From positions 992,001-1,056,000 of the forward strand of contig NZ_FNSF01000005.1 of the NCBI RefSeq assembly GCF_900105455.1: a DNA stretch of 64,000 nt, in the 5' to 3' direction. This document shows positions 15,664-25,450 of this stretch, piece after piece (the stretch's first letter is position 1; each line of letters begins with the position of its first letter). Source of the stretch: Tenacibaculum sp. MAR_2009_124. GTDB taxonomy: Bacteria; Bacteroidota; Bacteroidia; Flavobacteriales; Flavobacteriaceae. The translations under genes were made by a program, and so were the position numbers. The notes beneath the pieces were generated by a model. It made no database searches, was not told where the DNA came from, and was given only the letters and a program-made list of their open reading frames with translations.

Positions 15664-16965
15664 ATGAGTTTTTTTGATAAGAAAATTGTTGGCGTAATAA
15701 AAGGAGCTGGACTAAATTTCGTGTTTTATGCGCTAAACCTTGTTATAGTTTATGCTTTAGCAATCCTTATAGCAAAGTACTTTGGTCCCGAAGTTTATGG
15801 TAGGTATTCAATAATAAAATCATTGCTAATGATTTTAATCATTTTATCTACTTTAGGAACTAACACTTTAGCGATAAAAATGGTTTCTGATGAAATTCAT
15901 TTTTCTAATAATGTTTACAAAACTAACTTTGTTAAAAAATCCTATTTCCTGATTTTAGTTGCGACTACAGTTATTTCTCTCATTATATTTGGATTTCGGA
16001 AGGAGTTGGCAACTTTTGTTTTTGGAGATAATGAACTTGGAAATTATTTTTTCGTTTTTCCAATATTGTTTTTAGCGATAACTATTTTAAATTATAATAG
16101 TAATTTATTGAAAGGACAAAAACGCGTACTAGCATTTTCTTTTCTAAGTTCTTTTTTAAACAACTTTATTTTTTTAAGTATTATCGTTGTCGTTTCTTTT
16201 TCATTAAATTATACTGATGAAAATGTTGTTATTTATGGTTTTTTAAGCAGTATTTTGTTAGCAGCGATTATTAGTTTAATAAAAGTTCTTCCAATAAAAT
16301 ACTCTATAAGAAAAAGTGAAATTTCTTCAAAAGAAATTTTGAATAAGAGTATCCCAATGATGATGAGTGCATCGATGATTTACTTCATATTTTCTTCGGA
16401 TATCTTAATTTTAGGTTTTTTTGAAACTAGTGAAAAAGTAGGAGTTTATAGAATTATTACTCAAATAGCGTCTGTAAATACTATTTTTTTGATTGTGTTT
16501 GGGGTTATTTTATCACCGCAAATATCTACTTTATTTTCATCAAGAAAAAATATAGAGTTGAACGAATTGATATCGAAATCGTCTAAAATTATATTTTACA
16601 TAACATTACCTATTTCACTGTTAACAGTAGTTTTCAGTAAAGAAATATTGTCGTTTTTTGGAGTTGAATTTCAGAAAGAGTACTTAGTATTGACTTTGTT
16701 GTGCGGGTTTCAATTTTTATATACAATATCTGGTTTTGTTGATATACTTTTAAATATGACAGGGAATGAGAAAATATTTGGTAAAATCACTTTTTTTACT
16801 GCGGTATTAAATATTATTTTAAACTTCATAATGATTCCTAATTTTGGAATGTTAGGAGCTGCATTATCAACTGGAATTTCAATAGTTTTGACAAATATTA
16901 TATCTTTGTTTGTGGTTCGTAAAAACCTGAGAATTAGGGCGATTCATATTCCTTTTCTAAAATAA
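15664..16965 (+). CDS. Wzx-like polysaccharide flippase (MOP family)
   Basis: 433-residue membrane protein with about 12 predicted helices and the N-terminal pattern of polysaccharide flippases (KGAGLNFVFYALNLVIVYAL, then AKYFGPEVYGRYSIIKS). It would flip undecaprenyl-linked repeat units across the inner membrane. A GLY-rich late segment (NFGMLGAALSTGISIVLTNI) is also typical. It sits 6 bases after rfbC and 5 bases before the polymerase-like gene. Confidence 0.87.
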   Translation: MSFFDKKIVGVIKGAGLNFVFYALNLVIVYALAILIAKYFGPEVYGRYSIIKSLLMILIILSTLGTNTLAIKMVSDEIHFSNNVYKTNFVKKSYFLILVATTVISLIIFGFRKELATFVFGDNELGNYFFVFPILFLAITILNYNSNLLKGQKRVLAFSFLSSFLNNFIFLSIIVVVSFSLNYTDENVVIYGFLSSILLAAIISLIKVLPIKYSIRKSEISSKEILNKSIPMMMSASMIYFIFSSDILILGFFETSEKVGVYRIITQIASVNTIFLIVFGVILSPQISTLFSSRKNIELNELISKSSKIIFYITLPISLLTVVFSKEILSFFGVEFQKEYLVLTLLCGFQFLYTISGFVDILLNMTGNEKIFGKITFFTAVLNIILNFIMIPNFGMLGAALSTGISIVLTNIISLFVVRKNLRIRAIHIPFLK

Positions 16966-16970
16966 AAAGT

Positions 16971-18224
16971 ATGATTGGGATATTAAAAGTAGAATTAAAA
17001 AGTGTTTTATTTGTCTTATTTATTGTTTTCTGTTCACAGTTTACAGAGTTAAAAGTAAGTGTTGTTAAGATTGCCGAAATATTATTACTTTTATTTACTC
17101 CTTTTATTTATAGAAATAAAATAAATAAATGGATTCTTTCATTACTATTGTTTATAAGTTTCTGGTTGTTGATTTCGCTAGCTTTTAACCCATTTAGAGG
17201 TTTCTTTTTACTAGATGAAGTGTCTGTGTTAAAAACTCCCTATTGGATAAGCATAGGTCGATTTTTAGAATTAATAGCTTGCGTTAATTTAGCTGCCCTA
17301 ACTAATAACTTTCTTAAAAAGAAAACCGAAAAGGAAATTAAGTTTATTTTAAAACTTATAGTGAAGCTAAGCGTGATTTTAGCAATGTATCATTTAGTTT
17401 TTTATTTTTCTTTTGTATTTGGTTATATAGAAAAAACATATTTTGTTTATGAAAGAACACCAAGGCTTCGAGGCTGGTATGTTGAAGGAGGTCCATATGG
17501 GTTGATGTTGAGTTTTATTTTTTGCTTAACATTTTTTTATAAACATCGATCAAATAATTTTTATCGAGCCGTTTTAATTGTCACAATAGTTTTTATAGCT
17601 CGTTCTAAAGCTGGAACAATGTTTATATTGTTTTGGTATATTACATTTTATTTTAATATAATCTATAAAAAGATTAGAGAGCTGAGTTTATTTTTTGTGA
17701 TTTTTGGAGGAATTCTAAGTTCTTTTATTTTTGTAAAAATATCTTATCAGTATATTGATTTAATCGAAAACGTTCAGAGAGAAATGAAAGAGAGACCTAC
17801 GGATATTAATCTAGTAATGGGTAGAGTGGCTGGTTTGTTTATTTTTCCCGAAATGGTTACTGATAACCCTTTTTTTGGGATTGGACTTGGAAACTATCCT
17901 ATCATCAGAAATAATCCTGAGTATCTCGATTTTATTCCTCATAGCCCGAAAGGAAAAACAGATGCACATGGTTTTGGAGGTATTATTCAAATACTTGTTG
18001 ATGGAGGTGTGTTTACATTGCTGTTTTTTCTATTTATTATGGGGAAATTCTACAAGAAACTTAAAAGGTCATCAAAAGAAAATATATATTTCTTATTCGG
18101 TTTTTTATATCTTTTTGTTTTTGGAGTTCAAATATATTTCTTGTATCCTTGGATATTATTTGGAATATTAATAGCCTTATCGAATTCACAGAAAAACAAT
18201 GAAGAAGCTTACCTTGTCGGTTGA
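16971..18224 (+). CDS. O-antigen polymerase/ligase-like membrane protein (Wzy-like)
   Basis: 417 residues, 10-12 hydrophobic helices, with a large extracytoplasmic loop near the C-terminus containing NPFFGIGLGNYPIIRNNPEY and DAHGFGGIIQILVDGG, the pattern of Wzy_C/O-antigen ligase domains. It probably polymerises repeat units. Its 3' end overlaps the next glycosyltransferase gene by 26 bases. A second protein of the same broad class lies at 19286-20533; which is polymerase and which is ligase cannot be settled from sequence alone. Confidence 0.75.
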   Translation: MIGILKVELKSVLFVLFIVFCSQFTELKVSVVKIAEILLLLFTPFIYRNKINKWILSLLLFISFWLLISLAFNPFRGFFLLDEVSVLKTPYWISIGRFLELIACVNLAALTNNFLKKKTEKEIKFILKLIVKLSVILAMYHLVFYFSFVFGYIEKTYFVYERTPRLRGWYVEGGPYGLMLSFIFCLTFFYKHRSNNFYRAVLIVTIVFIARSKAGTMFILFWYITFYFNIIYKKIRELSLFFVIFGGILSSFIFVKISYQYIDLIENVQREMKERPTDINLVMGRVAGLFIFPEMVTDNPFFGIGLGNYPIIRNNPEYLDFIPHSPKGKTDAHGFGGIIQILVDGGVFTLLFFLFIMGKFYKKLKRSSKENIYFLFGFLYLFVFGVQIYFLYPWILFGILIALSNSQKNNEEAYLVG

Positions 18225-19296
18225 TGTTAGAATGATAAATAGCTCTGGGGTAGGGGTTTATTTGAAGTCGATATTGCCATTTCTTGTTGATGAATATGAT
18301 ATTATCTTATTAGGAAATCCAATTGATTTAGAGCATTATGAATGGGCTGGAAAATGTAAAATAATTAAATTCAGATCATCGATTTATTCTATTTCTGAAC
18401 AAGTTAAATATGTAGTTAAATTGCCAAGATCTGATGTTTTTTGGAATCCACACTTCAATAGTCCATTTTTTTTATATAAACCAAAGAAAATGATTTCGAC
18501 TATTCATGATGTCAATCATCTTGCGAATAGAAATGACTTTGGTTTTGTTAAATATCTTTTGGCTAAGATCTTATATAAAAATAGCATTAAAAGGAGTGAA
18601 GAAATAATAACAGTTTCAAACTTTTCAAAAAAAGAAATAAAACGTTATTTAAAAATGAACGACAAAAAAATTAATGTGATTCATAATGCGGTTAGTTCAG
18701 ATTTTAATAAAAGTGTTCAATCAAGGCTGAAATTGCCTGATAAATATATTCTATTTGTAGGTAATCTTAAGCCGCATAAAAACCTGATTACACTTTTAAA
18801 AGCCTATAATAGTTTGGAGAACTATATAAAAAAGAATTTTAAGATTTTGATAGTTGGGAAGGAAAAAGGTTTTATTACTTCTGATAATGAATCACTATAT
18901 TTTGTAAAGAAAAACAATTTAAGTGAGAATGTAGTTTTTACAGGTTATATAGAAGACAATCAACTTCCTCACATATATGGTAAGGCCAGTTTATTTGTAT
19001 TCCCTTCCTACTATGAAGGCTTTGGACTTCCAGTTTTAGAAGCGATGATATCGAATGTTCCAGTGATTGCGTCAGATTCATCGAGTATTCCTGAGGTTGG
19101 AGGTAATGCTGTCTGTTATTTTAATCCGTTTTCTTCTGAAGACTTAGCTCAGAAAATAAAATTACTACTTTTCAATGATGAAGTGAGAACGAAATATATA
19201 AAAAGAGGAAGAAATAGGTGTTTAGCGTTTTCTTGGGAAAAAGTAGCGGAGGCACACAAAGTAATTTTTAATAGAGTATCGAATAATGTTAAATAA
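18199..19296 (+). CDS. family 4-like glycosyltransferase
   Basis: 365 residues, GT-B fold. N-terminal glycine loop SVDVRMINSSGVGVYLKSI, a linker with STIHDVNHL, and the C-terminal nucleotide-sugar site LFVGNLKPHKNLITLLKAY followed by the E-x7-E motif in YYEGFGLPVLEAM. Cytoplasmic, adds a sugar (mannosyl- or rhamnosyl-type by general resemblance, not certain) to the lipid-linked repeat unit. It overlaps both neighbouring genes by 11-26 bases, so the operon is translationally coupled here. Confidence 0.87.
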   Translation: MKKLTLSVDVRMINSSGVGVYLKSILPFLVDEYDIILLGNPIDLEHYEWAGKCKIIKFRSSIYSISEQVKYVVKLPRSDVFWNPHFNSPFFLYKPKKMISTIHDVNHLANRNDFGFVKYLLAKILYKNSIKRSEEIITVSNFSKKEIKRYLKMNDKKINVIHNAVSSDFNKSVQSRLKLPDKYILFVGNLKPHKNLITLLKAYNSLENYIKKNFKILIVGKEKGFITSDNESLYFVKKNNLSENVVFTGYIEDNQLPHIYGKASLFVFPSYYEGFGLPVLEAMISNVPVIASDSSSIPEVGGNAVCYFNPFSSEDLAQKIKLLLFNDEVRTKYIKRGRNRCLAFSWEKVAEAHKVIFNRVSNNVK

Positions 19297-20533
19297 AGTA
19301 CTAAATAAGTGGAGTTTTTTAGTCTATATTTTGGCTCTTTTTCCTCTTCTTCCAAGAGGAGTGCACAGTGTTCTAATGGCAATTTTATTTGTTGCTTTTT
19401 TAACATCAATATTAAAGAATAGGCAGAAAGGATTATTTTCGAAACAAGATATTATTATTTTAACGACGTTAGCAACACTACCAATATTATTTTTAGTAAG
19501 TACAGTCTATAGTGAAAATATTAGTAAAGCTATAGAATTTATAGTAAGAACCCTTCCTTTAATCCTTCTTCCAGTAAGTATAATTGGACTAGGCAAAATG
19601 TATGGAAAGGTTAATGTAAGAACATTTTCATTAGTCTATTTATTGGCTATTTTCTTTAATACTGTTTTTAACGAGATTCGAATTTATTCCTCAAATAATA
19701 AAGAATTAACGAATTGGGAGTACCGACAAATTTTTGAGGAGCTAACAGGCGTACATGGAACCTATTACTCTTTATGGATTTCAATAGCCATTTTGATGAT
19801 AACATTTATTGTAATAAATGAAATAAAGCGGAGAAATTTTAAGAAAACAATTTTGTTTTTATTTATCGCAGTTTATCTCATTTATTATCAAACGATTCTT
19901 GGAGCAAGAATGCCTTTTATAATTAGTGTTTCATTAATACTTATTCATTTGTTATATCTTCTAAGGAAGAAGAAATTAGTATATCTAATTACTATTGTTA
20001 TAATTGGATTATTTATTTTGATTTTAGTTAAAGCTAAATCGAATCTTTATGAAAGAATTGGAGAATTAACCGAATATAATTTAGAACTTCCAGAAGGAGA
20101 TTATCACATTAAGCAAGGTAGAATTACCAATACACAAATAAGAAATGGTATTTATTATTGTTCATTTTTAGTTATAAAACAGAACTTCTTATTTGGGATT
20201 GGAATTGGTGATGTTCAGGATGAACTTCAAAAATGTTATCAAAGCGAAATTAATAGTAATGTATATGATATTTTTACATTTAATACTCATAATCAATACT
20301 TATTAGTCTTGGCCAGTAATGGTGTTTTAGGTTTGATTTTCTTTTTAGGGAGCCTAATTTATCTTTTTAAAATAGCGAGAGAAAATAGGTTATATTTATA
20401 CTTTTTTTTAGTTGTTTTATCTTGCTTTTTAACCGAAAACATTTTGAGCAGACATGATGGAGTTGTATTTTATGCGTTGTTTAATAGTGTTTTAATTTCG
20501 AGTTGTTTAAATGAAAAAAGCTTTAGTACATGA
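19286..20533 (+). CDS. O-antigen ligase-like membrane protein (WaaL/Wzy class)
   Basis: 415 residues with about 11 hydrophobic helices. The large late loop contains LFGIGIGDVQDELQKCYQSE and FNTHNQYLLVLASNGVLG, typical of O-antigen ligases including the His of the loop. It could transfer finished polysaccharide to its acceptor while the protein at 16971-18224 polymerises, or the reverse. It overlaps the preceding and following genes. Confidence 0.77.
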   Translation: MLNKVLNKWSFLVYILALFPLLPRGVHSVLMAILFVAFLTSILKNRQKGLFSKQDIIILTTLATLPILFLVSTVYSENISKAIEFIVRTLPLILLPVSIIGLGKMYGKVNVRTFSLVYLLAIFFNTVFNEIRIYSSNNKELTNWEYRQIFEELTGVHGTYYSLWISIAILMITFIVINEIKRRNFKKTILFLFIAVYLIYYQTILGARMPFIISVSLILIHLLYLLRKKKLVYLITIVIIGLFILILVKAKSNLYERIGELTEYNLELPEGDYHIKQGRITNTQIRNGIYYCSFLVIKQNFLFGIGIGDVQDELQKCYQSEINSNVYDIFTFNTHNQYLLVLASNGVLGLIFFLGSLIYLFKIARENRLYLYFFLVVLSCFLTENILSRHDGVVFYALFNSVLISSCLNEKSFST

Positions 20534-21635
20534 TTGGTTTTATACAAATGCAGGTGGTGAAAAGGTAGTACAGTCTTTAACCAATGTTTGGACTGATTTC
20601 GATTACTACACACTTATAGACACCCTTACTGATAAGGATCGAAAAGACATTTTGAAAGGAGCCATGAGTAATACGAGCTTCATCCAAAAACTACCTACTG
20701 CAAAAAAGAATCATAGAAAATTCCTGCAGTTATTCCCCTTGGCAATTGAGGGGTTTGATTTGTCTGAGTATGATGTTATCATATCATCTTCTTCAGCTGT
20801 TGCGAAGGGAGTGTTAACAAATCAAAATCAATTACACATATGTTATTGTCATTCACCAATGCGATACGCTTGGAATTTATATTTTGATTATTTAAAGAGT
20901 AAGTCTCTTATGAGAGGAGTTAAAGGATGGTATGCAAAATATGTTCTTTATAAAATACGACAATGGGATGTTGTAAGTTCTAATAGGGTAGATTTTTTCA
21001 TAGCGAATTCGAATTATATTGCACAAAGGATAAAAAAAATATACAATCGAGAAGCTACTGTTATTTATCCACCTGTTGATACCGATACTTTTCAGTTATG
21101 TGTTGATAAGAGTGATTATTTTGTTGCCGCTTCGAGGTTAGTTTCTTACAAGAAAATTGAATTGATTGTTCAAGCATTTAACAAGTTACCAAATAAAAAG
21201 TTGATTGTAATAGGAGAGGGGCCAGATAAGAAAAAACTTCAGAAAATAGCTAAACAGAATATTAAATTTGAAGGGAAAGTATCTGAAGAGAAAATGGTAA
21301 TACTATTACAAAAAGCGAAAGCTCTAGTATTTGCAGCTGACGAAGATTTTGGAATCCTTCCTGTTGAGGCTCAAAGCTGCGGAACACCTGTAATTGCTTA
21401 TAAGAAAGGAGGGCTTTTGGAAACCATAATTGAAAATAAAACAGGATTGTTTTTCAATAAACAAAGTGAATTAGATATAATAAATGCGATAAAGAATTTT
21501 GAAGAAATTAAATTTTCTCCACAGGCAATAAGAGAGAATGCATTGCGTTTCAGTAGGCAGAGGTTCGAAAGGGAAATTAAAGAGTTTATTGAGGAAAAAA
21601 TTAAACATTTTTTTGGTGAAAAAAAGATATTCTAA
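20511..21635 (+). CDS. family 4 glycosyltransferase (WbaZ-like)
   Basis: 374 residues. It begins MKKALVHDWFYTNAGGEKVV, the loop typical of WbaZ/mannosyltransferase-type GT4 enzymes, continues with CYCHSPMRYAWNLYFDYL, and has C-terminal motifs FVAASRLVSYKKIELIVQAF and DEDFGILPVEAQSCGTPVIAY (the Glu pair of the retaining GT4 site). The gene starts inside the end of the ligase-like gene and its own 3' end overlaps the start of the WcaJ-like gene. Confidence 0.87.
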   Translation: MKKALVHDWFYTNAGGEKVVQSLTNVWTDFDYYTLIDTLTDKDRKDILKGAMSNTSFIQKLPTAKKNHRKFLQLFPLAIEGFDLSEYDVIISSSSAVAKGVLTNQNQLHICYCHSPMRYAWNLYFDYLKSKSLMRGVKGWYAKYVLYKIRQWDVVSSNRVDFFIANSNYIAQRIKKIYNREATVIYPPVDTDTFQLCVDKSDYFVAASRLVSYKKIELIVQAFNKLPNKKLIVIGEGPDKKKLQKIAKQNIKFEGKVSEEKMVILLQKAKALVFAADEDFGILPVEAQSCGTPVIAYKKGGLLETIIENKTGLFFNKQSELDIINAIKNFEEIKFSPQAIRENALRFSRQRFEREIKEFIEEKIKHFFGEKKIF

Positions 21636-22974
21636 ATACATAAGGGCCCTCTTTCTTCTGTTAGATTTATTGGTGTTAAATCTTATATCATTTTTTCTGA
21701 AGGACAATGAATATATTAATATAAACTTTCTAATATATATAAGTGTTTTTTGGATAGTTTCATCAATATTCACAAGGTTTTACAAAATTTATAGATATAC
21801 TTCCGTTTACAAAATTATAGGTCTTTTATTAACGCAGTTGTTGATTTTTTCCCTTGGATACTTTGCATATTTCTCTATTTTTCGAGAGGGTGTTGTAGTA
21901 AATAATCAAGCTAAGTATCTTTTCTTAGTAAGTTCATTGATAATCTTCTTTAAATTTTTAGGTGTTTATTTATTAAGAAAATATAGAACTTCTGGTAAAA
22001 ATTATAGAAAAGTAATTGTGTTAGGAAGTGATAATTCGACAAAAAAAATAATAGAACTTTTTAAAAATGAAAAGGAATTAGGATATATTTATTTTGGCCT
22101 ATTTTCAGATAGAAAAACAGTTCAAGATACTAGTTTTTTGGGTAAAATTGAAAATAGTTTTGACTACATTGTTAAAAATGGTATTGACGAAATTTACTGT
22201 TCTCTTTCAGAATTAAATGAAACTACTATTAAAAAAATAACACAATTTGCATCGAAGAATAACAGAGTGGTTAAGCTAATTCCTAATGCAAATGAATTGT
22301 CAAATAAAAATAGGGTAACAGAATATTATGGCGACTCTCTTAGGATTCTTAAGGTAAAGAAAATGCCTTTCGAATTAATGGAAAGTAAAGCTATTAAAAG
22401 AATATTCGATATTGCTTTTTCAATAGTTGTTTGCATATTCGTACTATCTTGGTTGTATCCTTTGTTATTTGTTTTAATAAAATTAGAATCAAGAGGTCCG
22501 GCGATATTCAAACAAATAAGAGAAGGCCTGCATGGAGGGGAGTTTGTTTGTTATAAATTTCGATCAATGTATTTAAATGATGCAGCTGATAAGGTGCATA
22601 CTAGAAAAAATGATACTAGAGTTACAAAAGTAGGAGCCTTTTTAAGAAGAACTAGTTTAGATGAGTTTCCACAATTTTTTAATGTATTGTATGGTTCAAT
22701 GAGTGTTGTAGGTCCGCGCCCTCACTTGGAAAGATTGGCTCAAGAATACCAAAAAGATGTTGATAATTATATAGAAAGGCATAATGTCAAACCAGGCATA
22801 ACAGGATTGGCTCAAGTAAGTGGATATCGTGGAGAAATTAGAAAAAAAGCAGATATAAAAAATAGGGTCAGACTCGATATTTTTTACATCGAAAACTGGT
22901 CATTAGCATTAGATTTAAAAATAATTATAAAAACTATTTTTAACATTTTTAAGGGAGACGAAAAAGCGTATTAA
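21616..22974 (+). CDS. WcaJ-like undecaprenyl-phosphate sugar phosphotransferase
   Basis: Initiates repeat-unit synthesis by moving a sugar-phosphate onto undecaprenyl phosphate at the inner membrane. About 452 residues from the GTG at 21616, which overlaps the previous gene by 20 bases; in-frame ATG 26 codons earlier is less likely. About four N-terminal membrane helices, a Rossmann-like middle ([18 protein letters not shown]), and the C-terminal catalytic domain with a re-entrant helix ([13 protein letters not shown]), [25 protein letters not shown] and [15 protein letters not shown]. Confidence 0.9.
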   Translation: MKKRYSKYIRALFLLLDLLVLNLISFFLKDNEYININFLIYISVFWIVSSIFTRFYKIYRYTSVYKIIGLLLTQLLIFSLGYFAYFSIFREGVVVNNQAKYLFLVSSLIIFFKFLGVYLLRKYRTSGKNYRKVIVLGSDNSTKKIIELFKNEKELGYIYFGLFSDRKTVQDTSFLGKIENSFDYIVKNGIDEIYCSLSELNETTIKKITQFASKNNRVVKLIPNANELSNKNRVTEYYGDSLRILKVKKMPFELMESKAIKRIFDIAFSIVVCIFVLSWLYPLLFVLIKLESRGPAIFKQIREGLHGGEFVCYKFRSMYLNDAADKVHTRKNDTRVTKVGAFLRRTSLDEFPQFFNVLYGSMSVVGPRPHLERLAQEYQKDVDNYIERHNVKPGITGLAQVSGYRGEIRKKADIKNRVRLDIFYIENWSLALDLKIIIKTIFNIFKGDEKAY

Positions 22975-23727
22975 ATGGATGGAGTTAGATTGACGTGCTG
23001 TGTGGTTATTTTCAATGAAGATATAAACGTTCTAAAGAAAATGATTGATTGTTTTTTGAGTATTCCCTTTGCGAAGAAAATGTTTTTAATTGATAATTCT
23101 TCGAACCAAGATTTCACCATAACGAATACTGAAGAAATAGAATATATCAAAAATAAACGAAATGTAGGTTTTGGAAGAGCGCATAACCAAATACTAGGGC
23201 ATATAGAAGGAAAATCGGATTATCATTTAGTTTTAAATCCTGATGTTGAGTTCGATGGAGTCATTTTTCAAAAGTTGATTTCTAGTTTGGAAAATGACGA
23301 CAAAATAACAATGATATCCCCAAAAGTTTTGAATAGCGATGGAAGTTTACAGTTTACTTGTCGCAAGAATCCTACGGTAAAAGAAATGATATCTAGAAGG
23401 TTGGGGATTAACAAAGATTACGTAAAGGAAAGAGAATATAGAGATATAGATCTAAATAAATCATTTACACCTGAATTTATTCATGGTTGTTTTATGTTGT
23501 TTAAAACAAAAGATTTTGTTGCTCTAGGCGGGTTTGACAGTCGCTATTTTCTATATTTAGAGGATGCCGATTTGTGTAGAGAAATAAGAAAAAGTAATAG
23601 AAAACTCCTGTACTTTCCTGATGTTCATATTAAGCATTTACATAGAAAAGGATCTTCAAAACGAATAAAACTCCTTTTTTACCATATAGCCTCTGCTTAC
23701 AAATATTTTAAGAAATGGAAAAAGTAA
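22975..23727 (+). CDS. family 2 glycosyltransferase (rhamnosyltransferase-like)
   Basis: 250 residues, GT-A fold. N-terminal strand CCVVIFNEDINVLKK, DNSS nucleotide-binding turn, NKRNVGFGRAHNQ, a DXD-like NPDVEFD, and acceptor region FIHGCFMLFKTKDFVALGGF ending in YLEDADLCRE. This series is characteristic of WbbL-type rhamnosyltransferases and fits the presence of rfbC in the operon. It begins directly at the stop of the WcaJ-like gene and is the last gene of the operon. Confidence 0.87.
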   Translation: MDGVRLTCCVVIFNEDINVLKKMIDCFLSIPFAKKMFLIDNSSNQDFTITNTEEIEYIKNKRNVGFGRAHNQILGHIEGKSDYHLVLNPDVEFDGVIFQKLISSLENDDKITMISPKVLNSDGSLQFTCRKNPTVKEMISRRLGINKDYVKEREYRDIDLNKSFTPEFIHGCFMLFKTKDFVALGGFDSRYFLYLEDADLCREIRKSNRKLLYFPDVHIKHLHRKGSSKRIKLLFYHIASAYKYFKKWKK

Positions 23728-23762
23728 ACAAAGGGTCATTCAAATACTGAATGACCCTTTGT
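23728..23762. terminator. bidirectional hairpin terminator closing the polysaccharide operon
   Basis: ACAAAGGGTCATTCA (23728-23742) pairs perfectly with TGAATGACCCTTTGT (23748-23762) around a 5-nt loop. It begins directly at the stop codon of the last operon gene and lies 30 bp from the end of the convergent lipoprotein gene. Confidence 0.88.
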
Positions 23763-23791
23763 AAAAAGATACAATTAAAATTGTATATATC

Positions 23792-24577
23792 TTAGAATAG
23801 TACCTGCTCGAAAGCGAAGCTAGCACTTCCTGATGTATCGGTAGTTTTTGTGATTTTTACAAAGTTAGCAATGGTTGCATAACTAGGCAGTGCATCAACC
23901 AAACTTCCTGTATAAGAACTTACATTTTCTCCGTTTATAAGAGTTACATAACATTCTAAAGGATTGCTGTTTATAGTCCAAGGACGTATTGTGAAATAAT
24001 ATTCACCATCGGCAACTGTTTCAGGTAAAGTAACCATTTCTGTACCAGTAAACCCTTGAGAAATATCAATAACTGTAGCAGCAGAATCTCTAACATCACA
24101 GTCTAAATCACTATTATCATTCCAAGTAAAAACAAAAGTTACATCGTTATTAACGTCTATACCTTTAATAATTGTTGTTGATTTTTGGTCTTCAGAAATA
24201 TTTGGAGACACCTTATCTATATTTGCGTTTATAATTTTTAAATCAACAATAGTTAAGGTCTTTACAAGAATGTTCGCTCCAGACATATCAACAGGAAGTT
24301 CTACTTGAGTCGTTCCTTTTACTAAATCTATTTCCATGGTAGTAGAACCTACTGAATACGTTAATCTACTTAAACTAGAAAGTGCATTTGAAAAATTTAC
24401 TACTACAGAGTAGCTATCCTCCGTATTTGCTATACGAACTGAGTTAATAGCCGTTTGAGCCGTAATATTTGTTGTTGCATCTGGTGTTATTGGAAGATCA
24501 TCATCGACAGAACATGCCCCTGTTAAGAAAACAGAAAGGATGATGATGAAACCTTTAATATATTTAAATTTCTTCAT
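23792..24577 (-). CDS. lipoprotein associated with a TonB-dependent receptor (third gene)
   Basis: About 261 residues from the ATG at 24577 (an earlier in-frame ATG would overlap the upstream gene). Signal peptide II with lipobox LTGACS. The C-terminal half contains FVFTWNDNSDLDCDVRDSA followed by DISQGFTGTEMVTLPE and GEYYFTI, a pattern also found in the neighbouring lipoprotein, so the two share a domain of unknown function. Last gene of a three-gene minus-strand operon with a 4-bp gap to the gene before. Probably an outer-membrane surface partner of the receptor. Confidence 0.75.
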   Translation of the reverse strand: MKKFKYIKGFIIILSVFLTGACSVDDDLPITPDATTNITAQTAINSVRIANTEDSYSVVVNFSNALSSLSRLTYSVGSTTMEIDLVKGTTQVELPVDMSGANILVKTLTIVDLKIINANIDKVSPNISEDQKSTTIIKGIDVNNDVTFVFTWNDNSDLDCDVRDSAATVIDISQGFTGTEMVTLPETVADGEYYFTIRPWTINSNPLECYVTLINGENVSSYTGSLVDALPSYATIANFVKITKTTDTSGSASFAFEQVLF

Positions 24578-24581
24578 TTTC

Positions 24582-25439
24582 TTATAGTTTAGTAATTGTG
24601 TATGTAACAGTATCTCCATCTGTAACCTTAGCTAAAGACATAACATTGCTGTCTTGAGTTACCGTACCTGTATAATTGATTGTTTGACCATCAGGGAAAG
24701 TAAAATCAATGGTATAATCAACATCAGCAGTAAAGAAGTACTGATTTACGTAAAGATAATAAGTAATATCACCTGCAGCTTCAGGTAAATCTACCGATTC
24801 AGTAGTAGTAAATCCTTCGCTACGGTCAACTACGTTTGAATTCAATGGTTCCGGGGCATTTAAAATATAGAAATCCATATCTCTTGAACTTTCCGTCCAC
24901 ATTAAATCAATTTGAACACTTCCAGCAGTCGTATCAATCACATCTGGTAATTGATCATATACAGTAAATACTCTAGATTGTTGCTCTAAGTCAGAAGAAG
25001 CGGTAATAAAATACTCTGTAGAAGTTACACTAGTGGTAGCGTTTTTTATTTTAACGGTATAAGTTTCAGCTCCATCACTTTTTCCATCATCAATAAATGA
25101 AAAGTTGGCATTTGCTGAAGTTGATCCAGCAGAAATGGTTACCATTTTGTCATAGGTTAATTCTGCTTGCCCAGCATCATCTTCTAACGAACCATCAGAT
25201 GATGTAATTTCAAGTTCAACGATAACATCAAAAGGTAAGCTTTTGGTTATCCCAACACTAGCAGAAGCTTGTCCTCCATCTTCTAAGATACCAGCGTTAT
25301 CATTGGAACCACTGAAACCAATCTCAACTTGAGATGTAGAGGTTGGTGTTCCGATCACAGGGTCGGTAGTTTCACTATTACAAGCTATGAAGCCCAATGA
25401 AAGTAAAACTATATATATGGTTAATTTTATATTTTTCAT
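24582..25439 (-). CDS. lipoprotein associated with a TonB-dependent receptor (second gene)
   Basis: 285 residues, signal peptide II with lipobox LGFIACNS. Middle part (about 35-150) looks like a Calx-beta or similar Ig-like domain: VEIGFSGSNDNAGILEDGG, SFIDDGKSDGAETYTVKI. The C-terminal part (about 175-285) has DLMWTESSRDMDFYILN, then DRSEGFTTTESVDLPE and ITYYLYV, related to the C-terminal domain of the next lipoprotein. It lies 11 bp after the receptor gene. The ligand is unknown; it is not a SusD homologue. Confidence 0.75.
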   Translation of the reverse strand: MKNIKLTIYIVLLSLGFIACNSETTDPVIGTPTSTSQVEIGFSGSNDNAGILEDGGQASASVGITKSLPFDVIVELEITSSDGSLEDDAGQAELTYDKMVTISAGSTSANANFSFIDDGKSDGAETYTVKIKNATTSVTSTEYFITASSDLEQQSRVFTVYDQLPDVIDTTAGSVQIDLMWTESSRDMDFYILNAPEPLNSNVVDRSEGFTTTESVDLPEAAGDITYYLYVNQYFFTADVDYTIDFTFPDGQTINYTGTVTQDSNVMSLAKVTDGDTVTYTITKL

Positions 25440-25450
25440 TTTTGTAAGGT

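Noticed and set aside
17875..18171. 98-codon ORF in another frame inside the Wzy-like gene, and other antisense or out-of-frame ORFs across the window
   Set aside because: They lie wholly inside well-supported genes, with no domain, signal peptide or independent promoter.
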